Notes under the pieces: model-generated
Database searches by the model: none
The model's input: the letters and a program-made list of their open reading frames with translations, nothing else
What the model was told of the DNA's origin: nothing
Assembly (NCBI GenBank): GCA_951394405.1
Contig: OX596341.1
Span: 310,001-374,000 of the forward strand
Length of the DNA: 64,000 nt
Direction of reading: 5' to 3'
Origin: Coprinellus micaceus
Taxonomy: Eukaryota > Basidiomycota > Agaricomycetes > Agaricales > Psathyrellaceae
Part shown: positions 1 through 10,240 of the stretch, one piece after another
How positions within the stretch are numbered: the first letter of the stretch is position 1
Layout: each line of letters begins with the position of its first letter
Made by a program: the position numbers and the translations under genes

Positions 1-299
1 GTCGCGAATACGAGCAAAGGGGTCAAAGAGGAAGGGAAGTCTGCCAGGAGAAGCTAGCGATGGTGGGGTTGTTGTTGTTGTTAAGATTCCGGGGTGGTGG
101 GTAGAGTCTATAACTTGAACCCCGCAAGGTCCATTGCCCCCGTGATCGGACGATGGACTCCGGGCCGCGCATCCGATTCGTACGCGGCGGGTTGTCCAAT
201 TCGCCAGGACATTGATCGTCACGGTTGTCCTGTCTGCGATGGGGATCCTCAGCTGGGCGACATAGGAATTTGGTGTCCCTGCTATAGCCTATTAGCATC

Positions 300-1070
300 A
301 TGGGTCCGATGGTGTTGGGGCTGATTTGATGGGCGTACTCTTAACCGCATGTACCTCCTGGCAGTGGGCGCGTCGTGCGGACATTCAAACAGCGCGTGCT
401 CCGGCGTCTCGACGGCGCTGGCGCTCTTCCCTCGGTGGACCTACATTTCTCCCTCGTAGGCGTTCCATCGCCATTGGGCGGTTGAATAGAACAAGTCCCG
501 ACAGTGCATTCCTGTGCTCGGTATTGCGCACGTCCCAATAATGTCTGTACAGGTCAGTTATTTTGAGAGACAGGATCGAGGTCTTTGAGTCGGAGACCTA
601 GCTCTTATTTCTAGCTCTATCGAGGTTGATATCTTCCTCTAATGCCGGCTTCACGATGTGCTTGCTTGGAAGGTCCACCAGATATTGGAGATGACCGAGG
701 GCCACTTTTAGACGCCGAAGATGAACGGGCGCTAAACCCGTTTCGGTGTGCGGTATGCACCGGATACTCCGTTCCCACAGCACTAATAGCTGCCGCATTT
801 ATGCATCCTGCACATCCTGCGACCGCTTCAGGAGATCAAGGGTGATACCCATCGGCATCCCACATCCGTGTAGGAGATGGGGCTCAACGAGTGCTTTGTA
901 CAGCTTGATACGCCATTCGGCATATCTTCTCAGCCTTGCCCACCTTCTTCTGGTAGTGATCTTGAAGATGTTGAGCTCAGCCGTCGAGTAAGTGACCATG
1001 GTGAACCGTGTGTGGGCGGAACCTGGAGAAGCGCCCATTCGACTGCCAATCATCTCCGGGGTTATTAGGC
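300..1070 (-). pseudogene. Decayed LINE-type reverse transcriptase, C-terminal tail
   Basis: Three short open stretches on the minus strand line up, in order, with the C-terminal end of a basidiomycete non-LTR retrotransposon ORF2. The first (799-1053) contains LYKALVEPHLLHGCG, the thumb-region motif that follows the reverse transcriptase core. The second (598-798) contains TETGLAPVHLRRLKVALGHL, typical of the segment after the RT in these elements. The third (341-538, read in another frame) contains ETPEHALFECPHDAP, the C-terminal His/Cys motif. Frame changes and stops separate the parts, and the catalytic FADD region and endonuclease are absent. A minus-strand ORF at 1204-1434 may or may not belong to the same element. 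I infer a dead, 5'-truncated LINE copy. The family reading rests on motif memory, not a search. Confidence 0.6.
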
Positions 1071-1632
1071 GTAATCGGGTGGCTGTGCTGGTAAATGCAA
1101 CGAATCGGGAAGGATTTGCATCCTGCCTTCAACCATCTAATCTTCAGGTGTCGCAATTGGGGTCTGAGCCCATCCTACTAGTTCCTGCCCCTGAAATACT
1201 GATTTACGCTCGTTCAAGGTACAGCGTACGATCTGGACAATCCCACTGGAACTGCTTGACAAGGAACGTCAGCCCGCCCTGCTTGAAATCGCGACGCAGC
1301 TGCACATGTTCGGCAACGATCAAGAGATTCGGGATCAGGGTACGTTCTCTTCGGAGCCTGGCGCTCGTATGGATCCATACTAAGAAGCGCTGCGCACATT
1401 GGACAGCTTCAGTTGCTCCGGACAGGATGGACAACTAGGCCATGTACTACAGCCGTGCCGATTCGCCACAACCACACCCCTATCACCGATTTGAAGGCAC
1501 CCAGCAACCAGCAAGAAAATGTGAGGGGTAAGATACGTTCTCCCACACGGTTTAAAGTCGTTTCGAAGCGTTGCGAGGAGCTGATCTCGCTTCAAACACA
1601 CAGGACTGATTCGCCGGCCCATGGTGGACAGC

Positions 1633-1677
1633 ATGGACAACTGGGACAACTGGGACAACTGGGACAACTGGGACAAC
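1633..1677. repeat. 9-bp tandem repeat, about five copies
   Basis: The unit GGACAACTG is repeated nearly perfectly about five times. Because the unit is a multiple of three, all frames stay open across it (DNW repeats on plus, SQL repeats on minus), which creates spurious ORFs. Related single units lie nearby at about 1427-1436 and, on the other strand, near 61836-61857. Confidence 0.9.
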
Positions 1678-2722
1678 AGCGACGCCCTTCGACTTGCTGC
1701 GACCAGCCCGTGGTCCGAAAAGGCGACAGGCTTATCCGTAAACTCAGACAGCTTTCTGTGGAGTAGGGGACTTTGGAAGCAGAGCTTGCGGTGTTTCCCT
1801 GGCTTGTAACAGTGTCGCTACTTGTATGCGATTAGCAACGACACAGTCAGTGTAATTCTCGCTAAAGGAGTAACCCTCCCAGTCGTTTAATTTATACCCC
1901 CTCTCAGTTTCCGATTTGGTTCGGTGTTGGCGACGCGGGATGAGGTGGTGTCAACGGGAAGACCGACAAGAACCCCATTGCAGTTGCCCTTTGCATCCTG
2001 CTTTTGCCGAAGGAGACCACAGTACCGCACTTCCAGATGAAGCACACAGTCTGGTTCCCCATACAGGATATTTATTCAATGGGAGTACGATATTCGCTAA
2101 TGAACTCATTACAGTATATGAAGCAGAGCGTGGCTGACCTCGTATACGGCCAAGGGCCCAGATTTCCTGACGCCGAGGAACAAAAATTCGTAACCCACAC
2201 GTAGTACGTAGTCTAGCGCCCGAGCCTAGCTATAGAGCTGACCACACCGCTATTCAAAAGTGCCTAAGGAAACCCTTCGAACTCGCGGAGTCTCCACTTC
2301 TCTACTTCTCTCCTTCGAGATTCCGCGCACCTAACGCCAATATTCCCATGTATCTGCGCTCCCGGAGCGGGCCAAACTTCTTCGGCCATAATACAGCTTT
2401 TCCGTTCCAGGTTTCAACTCGATCTCAAGCCGTTGGCTGTGTGCCTACCGCACACTTCCGCGCTCGGGATACCTGACCCAGAGTTGGTGCTCCGGGTTTC
2501 AACTCCGTCGACCCAGCGCGTGGCATCAAATTCTTTATGTGCGCCCGAAAGCAATCTCCCAGTAAATTCACCAAGCTGCCTTCGTTTGCCCAGCCCTCTC
2601 TCCTCGGCCGAAGATGTCCCCCTTTTCGCCATTTCCCCCAAGGTGAGTGGCGTGTGCCACTCCCCGAGGTCCTGGTCTATCTAAATACCGCATTTCGTTT
2701 GGGTGGCTCGCGTCCAGCAACC
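1678..2722. other. No gene recognised
   Basis: I see no conserved coding segment, RNA gene or repeat in this stretch. It precedes the presumed start of the MYND gene and may contain its promoter. Confidence 0.5.
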
Positions 2723-5280
2723 ATGGCTCACCCCTCATCATCGGAAGTTCCCCGGCTAGCCCAGCGTGCTGAAAAGGTATGTCAGCCATCAGCTTCATTG
2801 CGATTTCGTTATGCTGATAGACCGTGGAATACTAGCTGCTGTCCAAAGCATCCACCGGATCTGTTGAGAATCTTAGGGGGTTGTTGGAAGACTATCCATT
2901 CCTCCCATTCGACTTCCGCCCGAGTATGGGTGAAATCTGTGGAAGTGGAAATATGAAAACGAGGGTACTGATACCGAGATCTGTGGAAAATGACAAGAAG
3001 TGTGGAAAACGAGAGCGCCTCAGTCCGCCCCAGCATCGCGAGACCATCACGTGCAATCTCAATTTAGCAGGTGGGCGGCCTTCCCGACTGGGCGCAAATG
3101 ACGAAAGTAGTACGCGTAGTTTACTCTTTTTCATTCGCGACAGTCCCCGCATTCCCACATGGGTAGCTCCCTCCCACTCTGCATCGCACCCCTCGCCTTC
3201 GGCGGGGGCCCCGCGATGCTTCGGGGAGGGTCCCAGGGCCCCCGATGTGAGACCGTCAGTCACATATGCGGGGCCCCCGTTCCCTTGCTGCCGCTCATCG
3301 TTTGCTCAGCCCAAGGGCCTCGGATTAAACAGGCGTATGGCTGCGGGGGCACAGGAGAGCGGAACACCCAAAACATATCGATGACTATTCGTTTGATGGC
3401 GCACAGCCGCGCCAACCACCCCAATCAGGAAGGTACTCGTCGGTCGCGGATCTGGGGACCTTGTGACGAAAACTGTGGAAAGAGGTGTGGGAAACATTTA
3501 TATCCTTTTCCACATCCACAGTTCTCGTTGGGACTCCTTCCGCCCCCTTCGACTTGTTCTTCAATTTCTCAACGATCCGCCTCCGTTCCATTCCCCTCCC
3601 CATGTTCAAACAGCGCTCCGCTTGATTGCCACTCTCAGGATTCTGGCGGAAGTCGGACGAGTTGGACGAGCCAACCCTGCTGCACTGGACCAGTTAGTCG
3701 ATGTTTTGACCCCCTCGTGGGAGTCAATCCTTTCCTGGGTACGCTTTGGATCCCAGTATTCTGCCGAGCACCTTCCCGATTCAAGGGAATCCATGATGGG
3801 AGTGGTCTCGATACGTTCACCCAGGGCGGTTTTTTCAAGATTATTATGGCCAATCCCACCGCCACGGTGCAACTTGCCCTCAAGTTGTGGTACGCCAAGC
3901 CAGGTGGAGGAGGTCTCATCGATGTCATGTCCAGCAGTCTCATGAGCGTTGCGCCGTTTCTCAAACGCTGCTTGGCCGTGGAACATTCCTCCCAGGCTGT
4001 CCTCGACACTCTTCAGAATCCCAGGCGGGCAAAGGCGCTTTTTAGGGGCTTTACGATGCGCTTCGCTCTTCTAGGAGGGCTGATCATGGACGAGCAAGCA
4101 GATTTTCAATACTCGAAGAGGCTGATGGACACTTACATCGACGTAATTGCCACCATCCTTCAACGCAACCCGGCGACATGGGCACGTGCTCTCACGAGCT
4201 GCTCCATCTCAGGTTTCCTGGGGTGCTTGCTGGAGGTCTCGCGCTCGCCGGAGGGGGACACTGCCACCTGGGTTCACTCCCAGATCAGCTCAATACTGGC
4301 GGCCATGGAGAGTGGGACGGAACGGATATTGCCCAAATTACAGTCGTTGGTGGAGGGAGATGTCCTCCTTACTTTATACCTCTGCTTGACGAAACACAAC
4401 GCCGGGACCGACGAGTTCAGGCAAGCTAGCAACATATTGACGTGCTTGGGCTGCTACCTTCCCTATGCCTCGATCGCACAAGCAGTGTCCCTTTATAGCG
4501 GGGAATACCTCCGGAACCTTCCCGAGCCTGGGGTCGGGGTGTGGGATATGTTCCTATCCTGCTTCAAGCGGTGCAAGCAAACTCTCACCTGGCATGATGA
4601 ATTTTTTTTTTATGCGTGCTGCGATAACCTTCAGGTTCGTCCCCATTACGGGTACAGGAATTCCTCTGACATCTCATCTGAACGTCTCCCTCAGCATTCG
4701 TGGTCTCAGTCACAGAGCTCAGAGTCGGCACCACCTTGGACGTGTTCATCGTGCAAGGCAGTCTTCTACTGCTCCGAACAATGCCAAGAGGAAGACTGGG
4801 CTGCCCTCCATCAGCACGAGTGCCATCCAATCCAGCATGAATCTCAATGTGAGCCCCCTACTCGTTTTGTGCGCGGTCCTGGAGTTGAAGTCATCCGAAG
4901 TTCGAAGAAGCCGTCGCCAATGGGTTCCCCTGGGAAGCAAAGGAAATCTAGTTGCCCTTCTAACGCGAGTCTACAATGATCTTTGGATGCATAGGCACGA
5001 GGACTCTTACAACACACTCTCCCACTTGCCCTCCCACCGGCTCGTAACATGCCTCGACTTCCGGCAACTCATGGAGCCCTCAATCATGATGAAGACTTTG
5101 GAATTCAAGTTACGACAGGATCAAGTCTCTATGCTCCATCCGGATTATCTACGCCCTCGCCTCCTTGCTATCCTATCCGAATCTAGGTCATCCCAATGGC
5201 GAGTGGTGGAAGCCCTTTATCGACATGGGACAGAGACCACTGTGCAACGTATGTGGGGTTGGTGGAGAAGTCGAGGGAGA
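2723..5280 (+). CDS. MYND-type zinc-finger protein, spliced gene
   Basis: The protein resembles the large group of agaricomycete MYND proteins, with a long helical N-terminal region and a C-terminal MYND finger that probably mediates protein-protein contacts. The best start is ATG 2723 (MAHPSSSEVPRLAQRAEK), followed by a canonical intron 2777-2835 and an exon reading LLSKASTGSVENLRGLLEDY, a typical opening of this family. Later exons continue in frame at about 3600-3760 (TALRLIATLRILAEVGRVGR) and then in another frame at about 3820-4633. The intron 4634-4693 is GT-AG. The finger follows at about 4738-4830 (CSSC, CSEQC, then HQHEC), but its first Cys pair is imperfect (CC before the intron). 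The conserved tail (LVTCLDFRQL, LHPDYLRPRL, VEALYRHG) ends near 5270. The C-terminus and stop run into a minisatellite, so the 3' end may be altered. Exon boundaries in the middle are approximate. Confidence 0.65.
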
Positions 5281-5985
5281 TGCGTCGGAAGGGTGAAGGA
5301 GATGAGGGACACGAGGGAGCTTTGCTGGAAGGTGAGGTTGGTGAAGAAGCCAAGGGAGATGTGTCGGAAGGTGGGGTTGGTGAATAAGTTAAGGGAGATG
5401 TGTCAGGTGGTAGAGACAAGGGAGCTTTGTCAGAGGGGTGGGGTGGATCGGAGAGATGAGGGAGATGTGTTGGGGGTGGAGTGAGTGAGAGAGACGGAAG
5501 AGCTTCCTCGGAAGGGTGAGGTCAACAAAGAGGTTGAGGGAGATGTGCCAGGAGTGGGAGGTTAAGACGACGAGGGAGACGAGGGAGGTGTGTTGAAAGG
5601 ATTGTGTAGGTGGGAGTGACGAGAGAGATGCACTGGAAGGATGGGGTGGATGAAAGAGACGAGGGAGATGCGTCGGAGGGGTGAGGTGGGTGAGAGAGAC
5701 GAGGGAGCTTCACCGGAGGGGTGAGGTCAGCAAAAAAGTCAAGGGAGATTCGCCTGGGGGTGAAGACAACGAGGGAGACAGGGGAGCATTGTCAGAGGGG
5801 CGAAGATGGTGGGGAAGACAAGGGAGATGTGTCGGAAGGGTCAAGAGGGTGATGAATGTAAGAGAGCTGCATTGGAAGGGGTGAAGGAGATGTGGGGACA
5901 AGGGATATTTGTTGGGGGGGGGTGTGTTAGCTGGAAGAGGAAATGAGGAATATTTGTCGGAAGGGTGAGGAAGGTGCATCAGGAA
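5265..5985. repeat. Degenerate purine-rich minisatellite, unit about 40 bp
   Basis: Many imperfect copies of a block containing GGAGATGTGTCGGAAGGGTG and GAGAGACGAGGGAG follow each other for about 700 bp. The plus strand is strongly G/A-rich. A related array occurs at 23214-23415, beside the inverted-repeat element. The array begins exactly where similarity to the MYND family ends, so the last codons and stop of that gene probably lie within it. Confidence 0.85.
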
Positions 5986-7106
5986 ATTCCCGCAACCCTA
6001 CGTAGGACTACGGCGACTGTATAGGTAGGGTAGTCATGTAGGTTGTCCCCCGATATATAGGCGCCATAGGTACAGCACATTCCTATCAAGTGCTATGGTA
6101 GGCCGGCTATAGGCACTGGCCATACGTGACACAGGCCCGTAGGAAGTACACCTACAATGACGATGTTGCAGCCATAGGCTCGCTTCTGGGGCCTGTATAC
6201 TCGCCGATTATGGCCACGGTCACAGTCGCTGCGCATTGTGCCTAGTGATAGACTCCAATAGATGTATTGTGTGGTAAACGAAGGTACAGGGCCAATTATC
6301 TATGAGAGGCGGAAGCACAGAGACGCAAGGGGCATTTAAATAGCGGGAGCCCATTCCATTCGTTCACCACGGTGCTAATGTAGTCATCGATCAGGCCTAA
6401 GAGCGGTGCTAACAACGGTGAGGCATAGGGTTAGCTAGCCATAAATGGGAAAGGTGATAAAAGACTCACCAGAGCACAGACGGCAAGCTGACCACCGGAA
6501 TACAGCTCCTAAGAAGTCAAGTGAGAAAAGTGTTGCTGGGAATACAGGTAGCCTGTCGGGAAACTCACCTCTCTGACACGAGTTGCCCTTCGAAGTTGGG
6601 AGGAGTCCATAGCATGGCGGTGAGGGTGACGGGGGATGTGTGACAGAATGTCACCATTCGTCACAATATGTCACGCGTGGGTCACGGTGTATCAAGGAGC
6701 CAGAACATCGGTTTTCCAGCCCTTCCAAAGTTTCGCCCTACCCTCCTTCGCTTGTCCACATTTTTATTGTATATGTGTGCGATTCTAGTAGATTAGACCC
6801 CAGCCAATGTATATTTGCTTTCCCTTGGTCCCCATACCAATATTGAGCACGAGAATCGGCCGTTTACCCAAAAGTGTATCAAGGACCGGTGTATTACTGT
6901 ATGTCAGGAAACCAGACAAAAATTGGTTTCCTGATGTTCCCACATGGGTCCTTTTGACACTGTACTCTGAAGGCATAGTAATTATATATATGAAGTGTTC
7001 GTACCTTGCAAATCGGTGGGGTGCATGGCTGCCCTCATGCACATACTTGGCTCTGGTGTCTTGAGAAAGTGCTTGGAACAACCCTGGAGAGTTTCACTTA
7101 GGCTCT
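5986..7106. other. No gene recognised
   Basis: I see no coding signal. Two local features stand out: a TAGG/CTAT-rich stretch at about 6000-6200 and a cluster of GTCAC/GTGAC words at about 6630-6685. Neither matches a family I recognise. Confidence 0.5.
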
Positions 7107-7489
7107 TGTTGGAAGACAATGCTCATGTCAACTCTATCTCTACAAAGAATACCTCTATTTCAAATGTTTTACTTATCTTCTATTGTTCTACAGAGAACAA
7201 CAACCACTTTGTATTATTCCCATTATACTCACACTTATTGTTCTCTTATCTCCACCTTATCTCCATTCACTGCTATTGTTCTCTACTTATGGAACGTCTA
7301 TTGTTCTTTCCTATTGTTCCGCATATAGGTTATCTATTGTTCTCCACAGTATATAGTCCACACTGTAAGTGGGTGAGTCCCCATCGAACTCTCCCCACTT
7401 ACAGGTGCGTATCTTGTATACCCTACTTACTTTCAATCTAATATCGAACTCTCCCCACTTACAGTGGGTCATACTTGCATCGTTCTACA
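7107..7489 (+). mobile_element. Solo LTR of the Ty1/copia-1 family
   Basis: A 383-bp sequence starts TGTTGGAAGAC and ends CGTTCTACA. It is flanked by the perfect 5-bp target duplication GCTCT (7102-7106 and 7490-7494). It is the same LTR that bounds the large copia element at 47350-54656. A TATA-like TATATAG lies at about 7350-7356. The direct repeat TCGAACTCTCCCCACTTACAG is present twice near the 3' end. No internal domain adjoins it, so it is a recombination-derived solo LTR. Confidence 0.95.
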
Positions 7490-7494
7490 GCTCT

Positions 7495-10240
7495 AAGGGG
7501 GGGAATGTGATGTTGACTGTTCCGAGGCTTTAACCCTCAGGTACTTGTCCGGTACAAGATCAAAAGCGCCAAGGTTTTCATGAAGATTTGCCCCATGTGA
7601 TCGTGAGAGCGTCCTGCCTTTTGCGCCCTCACATTCCCCCTTCTCCACTGGCACCTTCTTTGCCTGGTGCTCGGGACCCATCGTCTGCCATGCTCGTACA
7701 CCCATCGCCCTTGGACATTCATATCCTCCCCTTCGGGAACGACACTTCGTTCGCTAGGCAAATACGAGCCAGTTCGGCGGGTACCCAATGCCTGATTCGC
7801 CACCTGCGTGACCCTGCCAACCGCTGCAGTACGCGTTCTTTGCTGCTCCAGCTCTTGGAACTGGTATGGCCGTTCGCTATCAGAACAGCGCGAAAGATCG
7901 CCCTGGATTATCACCAGTACGTCTTCGATTGCTTTCGCATGCGGCGCCTGACCACGGTCCGCCTTTTTCAGTCGTCAAAGGCGCATTCTTGGTCGTGTCG
8001 TTTTCTGTTCCCCTTACGGTATCTACAGACCACTAATGTGAGTGTGCCCTTCCTCCATACCCCGCTCCTTTCGTGATAGGGCACCTGACTCGAATGGCCC
8101 AGGGCATCCACGTCTGCGATGGACTATTTGCGAGCACATCTGCTGATCAGCTTCCCTCACACGGTCCCAAGCTTCTCTTATGTGTCTGCTTGCTTCGCCG
8201 TCTTTAGGTATACTTAAACATCCTTACGTTTCCCTGTTTCATATCGTCTCCTTTCTCAATTTCATTGCCTCTTTGTGTTGTGAGTCTTCCGCACAACACG
8301 TCGCCTTCGCCCCATTCCCTGCCTACCTTACATACTCCCACTCTGAGTCGGTGCATTATCCAACCAGGAGTCTTCTGACACAAGCACTCCACTTTGACTT
8401 CAGCACCTCCCGTGTCTCTGATTGTCTCCTTTCTCACCATAAGGCAGTCCCTAGCACGTGATTGCCCCTACTTTGCATTGTTACCTTACGCCATCCTATC
8501 AGAATGCCCCCACACAGAAATCACTTGTAAGCACTCCCCTGTGGGCCTCTCTCAGTCGTCTCACCACTGTGCTAGACTAGACTTACTCGCAAACAGTGGA
8601 CCTGCCCCTGTCGTGCTTTTCATCGACGACAACAATGCGTGCGGCGATGTTGCCCTTCGAGTGGTAAGCATTCCATCCGAGGGTCCCCCGACCAACTCCG
8701 TGCGTTCGCTAGAACAAGCCGCCTCCCGCGGGGCTGCGTTCATTTCTACATGGGAGCTCTCCGTGCTCTATCCCCGCTGGATGCTATCCCGCTCCCTTTC
8801 TTCACATCATACCACTATCACGCCAACCGCTCCTTGTCCCACAGTCCACCCGTTTCTACTCCCCGGATCCTTGGCGGACAATCGGTCCCAACGTCACATA
8901 GTACAACGTCGCGTGGGTTCTCCGTCTACGATGGCCTGTGTGCGTCCCTTTCCTCATGACTCCCTTCTCACAACTCACATCGCCGCATAATGCGTCCACT
9001 ACGCGTAGGATGATCGAACACCGACCGACCCATCTAGAACCATACTACCTCCATCCTAAACTGCCGCCACAATTTCTCCATTGGTCATCGGCTGTAGCAT
9101 GCCCGTGTCCCCCTTGTGTCCGGTAATCCTGTGTACGAGAGTGCCTGGGTTTTCCAATAGTGTAGCTCCCTCTCCAGAATCGTCTCGAATTCAATGCGAT
9201 CGTTTTTATCGCGATCGCCTTCTCCCCCGACGTCGGTTGCAAGGGACAATGGGTCCTCCTCTAAGGTTTATCTCCGGCATTACCTCTGTGATTCCTTTAC
9301 TGCGGTGTTGGCAACGCATGGTCTGCATCCGCGTTACATATGGGCGCTTGTATCCACACCCGTTCAACCGTGTAGTGTCCGTATATGGTAATGTTCCCAC
9401 TCACTTTTGATGTCACCCTCCTCTTGCCTTCACCCCTCTGGCCTCCTCACCACCATCATATGATGCCAGCCCTTCCTGGGAGCGCTGGCATCCCGCAGTC
9501 TTATGCTCGCTTTCACGCCTTCAAGACCCACATCCTTCGGCCGATCCGTTGTAGCTCCATGTCTGCATTTCTGAAGACCGATCGACTCCACAACTCTGTA
9601 TCTCGCCACACCGTTCCTCAAATTTACGGAAGAACTCCGTGCCAATGCATGCGATAAAAAGGATTCTTGAGGCGCGCCCTTTTCACTTGCTTTTGTCAAT
9701 CCCTTCATCTTAACGTGTTCACCAACATCCACCGCCCGTTCGAAGCATGTCGTCCTCCTCTCCCCCGCACTCCAGCGCTCCCACACGGCTTGGGTTGGTA
9801 TCTCCCTCACATCTACTACATGTTTTCTAAATGCTCATCCTTGTTCTTCATCCAGTTGTGGGACCACGGTACCTTCCAAACTCAAGGCTGGTGTCACCTT
9901 CACAGACGTCGCACGCCCTTCGCGCCCTGTGTCTTCGGCTTCCCGGTACGTAGCCCTCAACATCGTCTTTGCGTTGTCTGAGAACGAATGTCTTCTTCTT
10001 TAGGGGAGATGTCCTTGACATATCCACGGAGTCTGACTCTGATGCACCGTGAGCAATCTTCTCGCCGCAATAACCACATTCTCCCTAATCTTCTTGACTT
10101 CAGTGCTTCCACCCCCTACAAGGCCACTACGCACACCACCCATCGCCTCGGTTCTCCGGCTACGATCGGCTTGGCACCTCAAGATGCTGTGTCAGTCGTT
10201 GTAATACGTATTTTATTTCGAATCTTAACAAGACTTTCAC
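7495..10240. other. No confident gene; one long open frame
   Basis: This pyrimidine-rich 2.7-kb stretch holds several ORFs, the longest being 8394-8990 (+, 198 codons). None resembles a family I know, and codon use looks poor. A short segment (LLANSGPAPVVLFIDDNNA, about 8580-8640) is protein-like and could be a 5' exon of the downstream gene, but I cannot connect it by splice sites with confidence. Confidence 0.4.

Noticed and set aside
1380..1809. ORFs with DNW or SQL repeats
   Set aside because: They are produced by a 9-bp tandem repeat that is open in every frame; no flanking coding signal.
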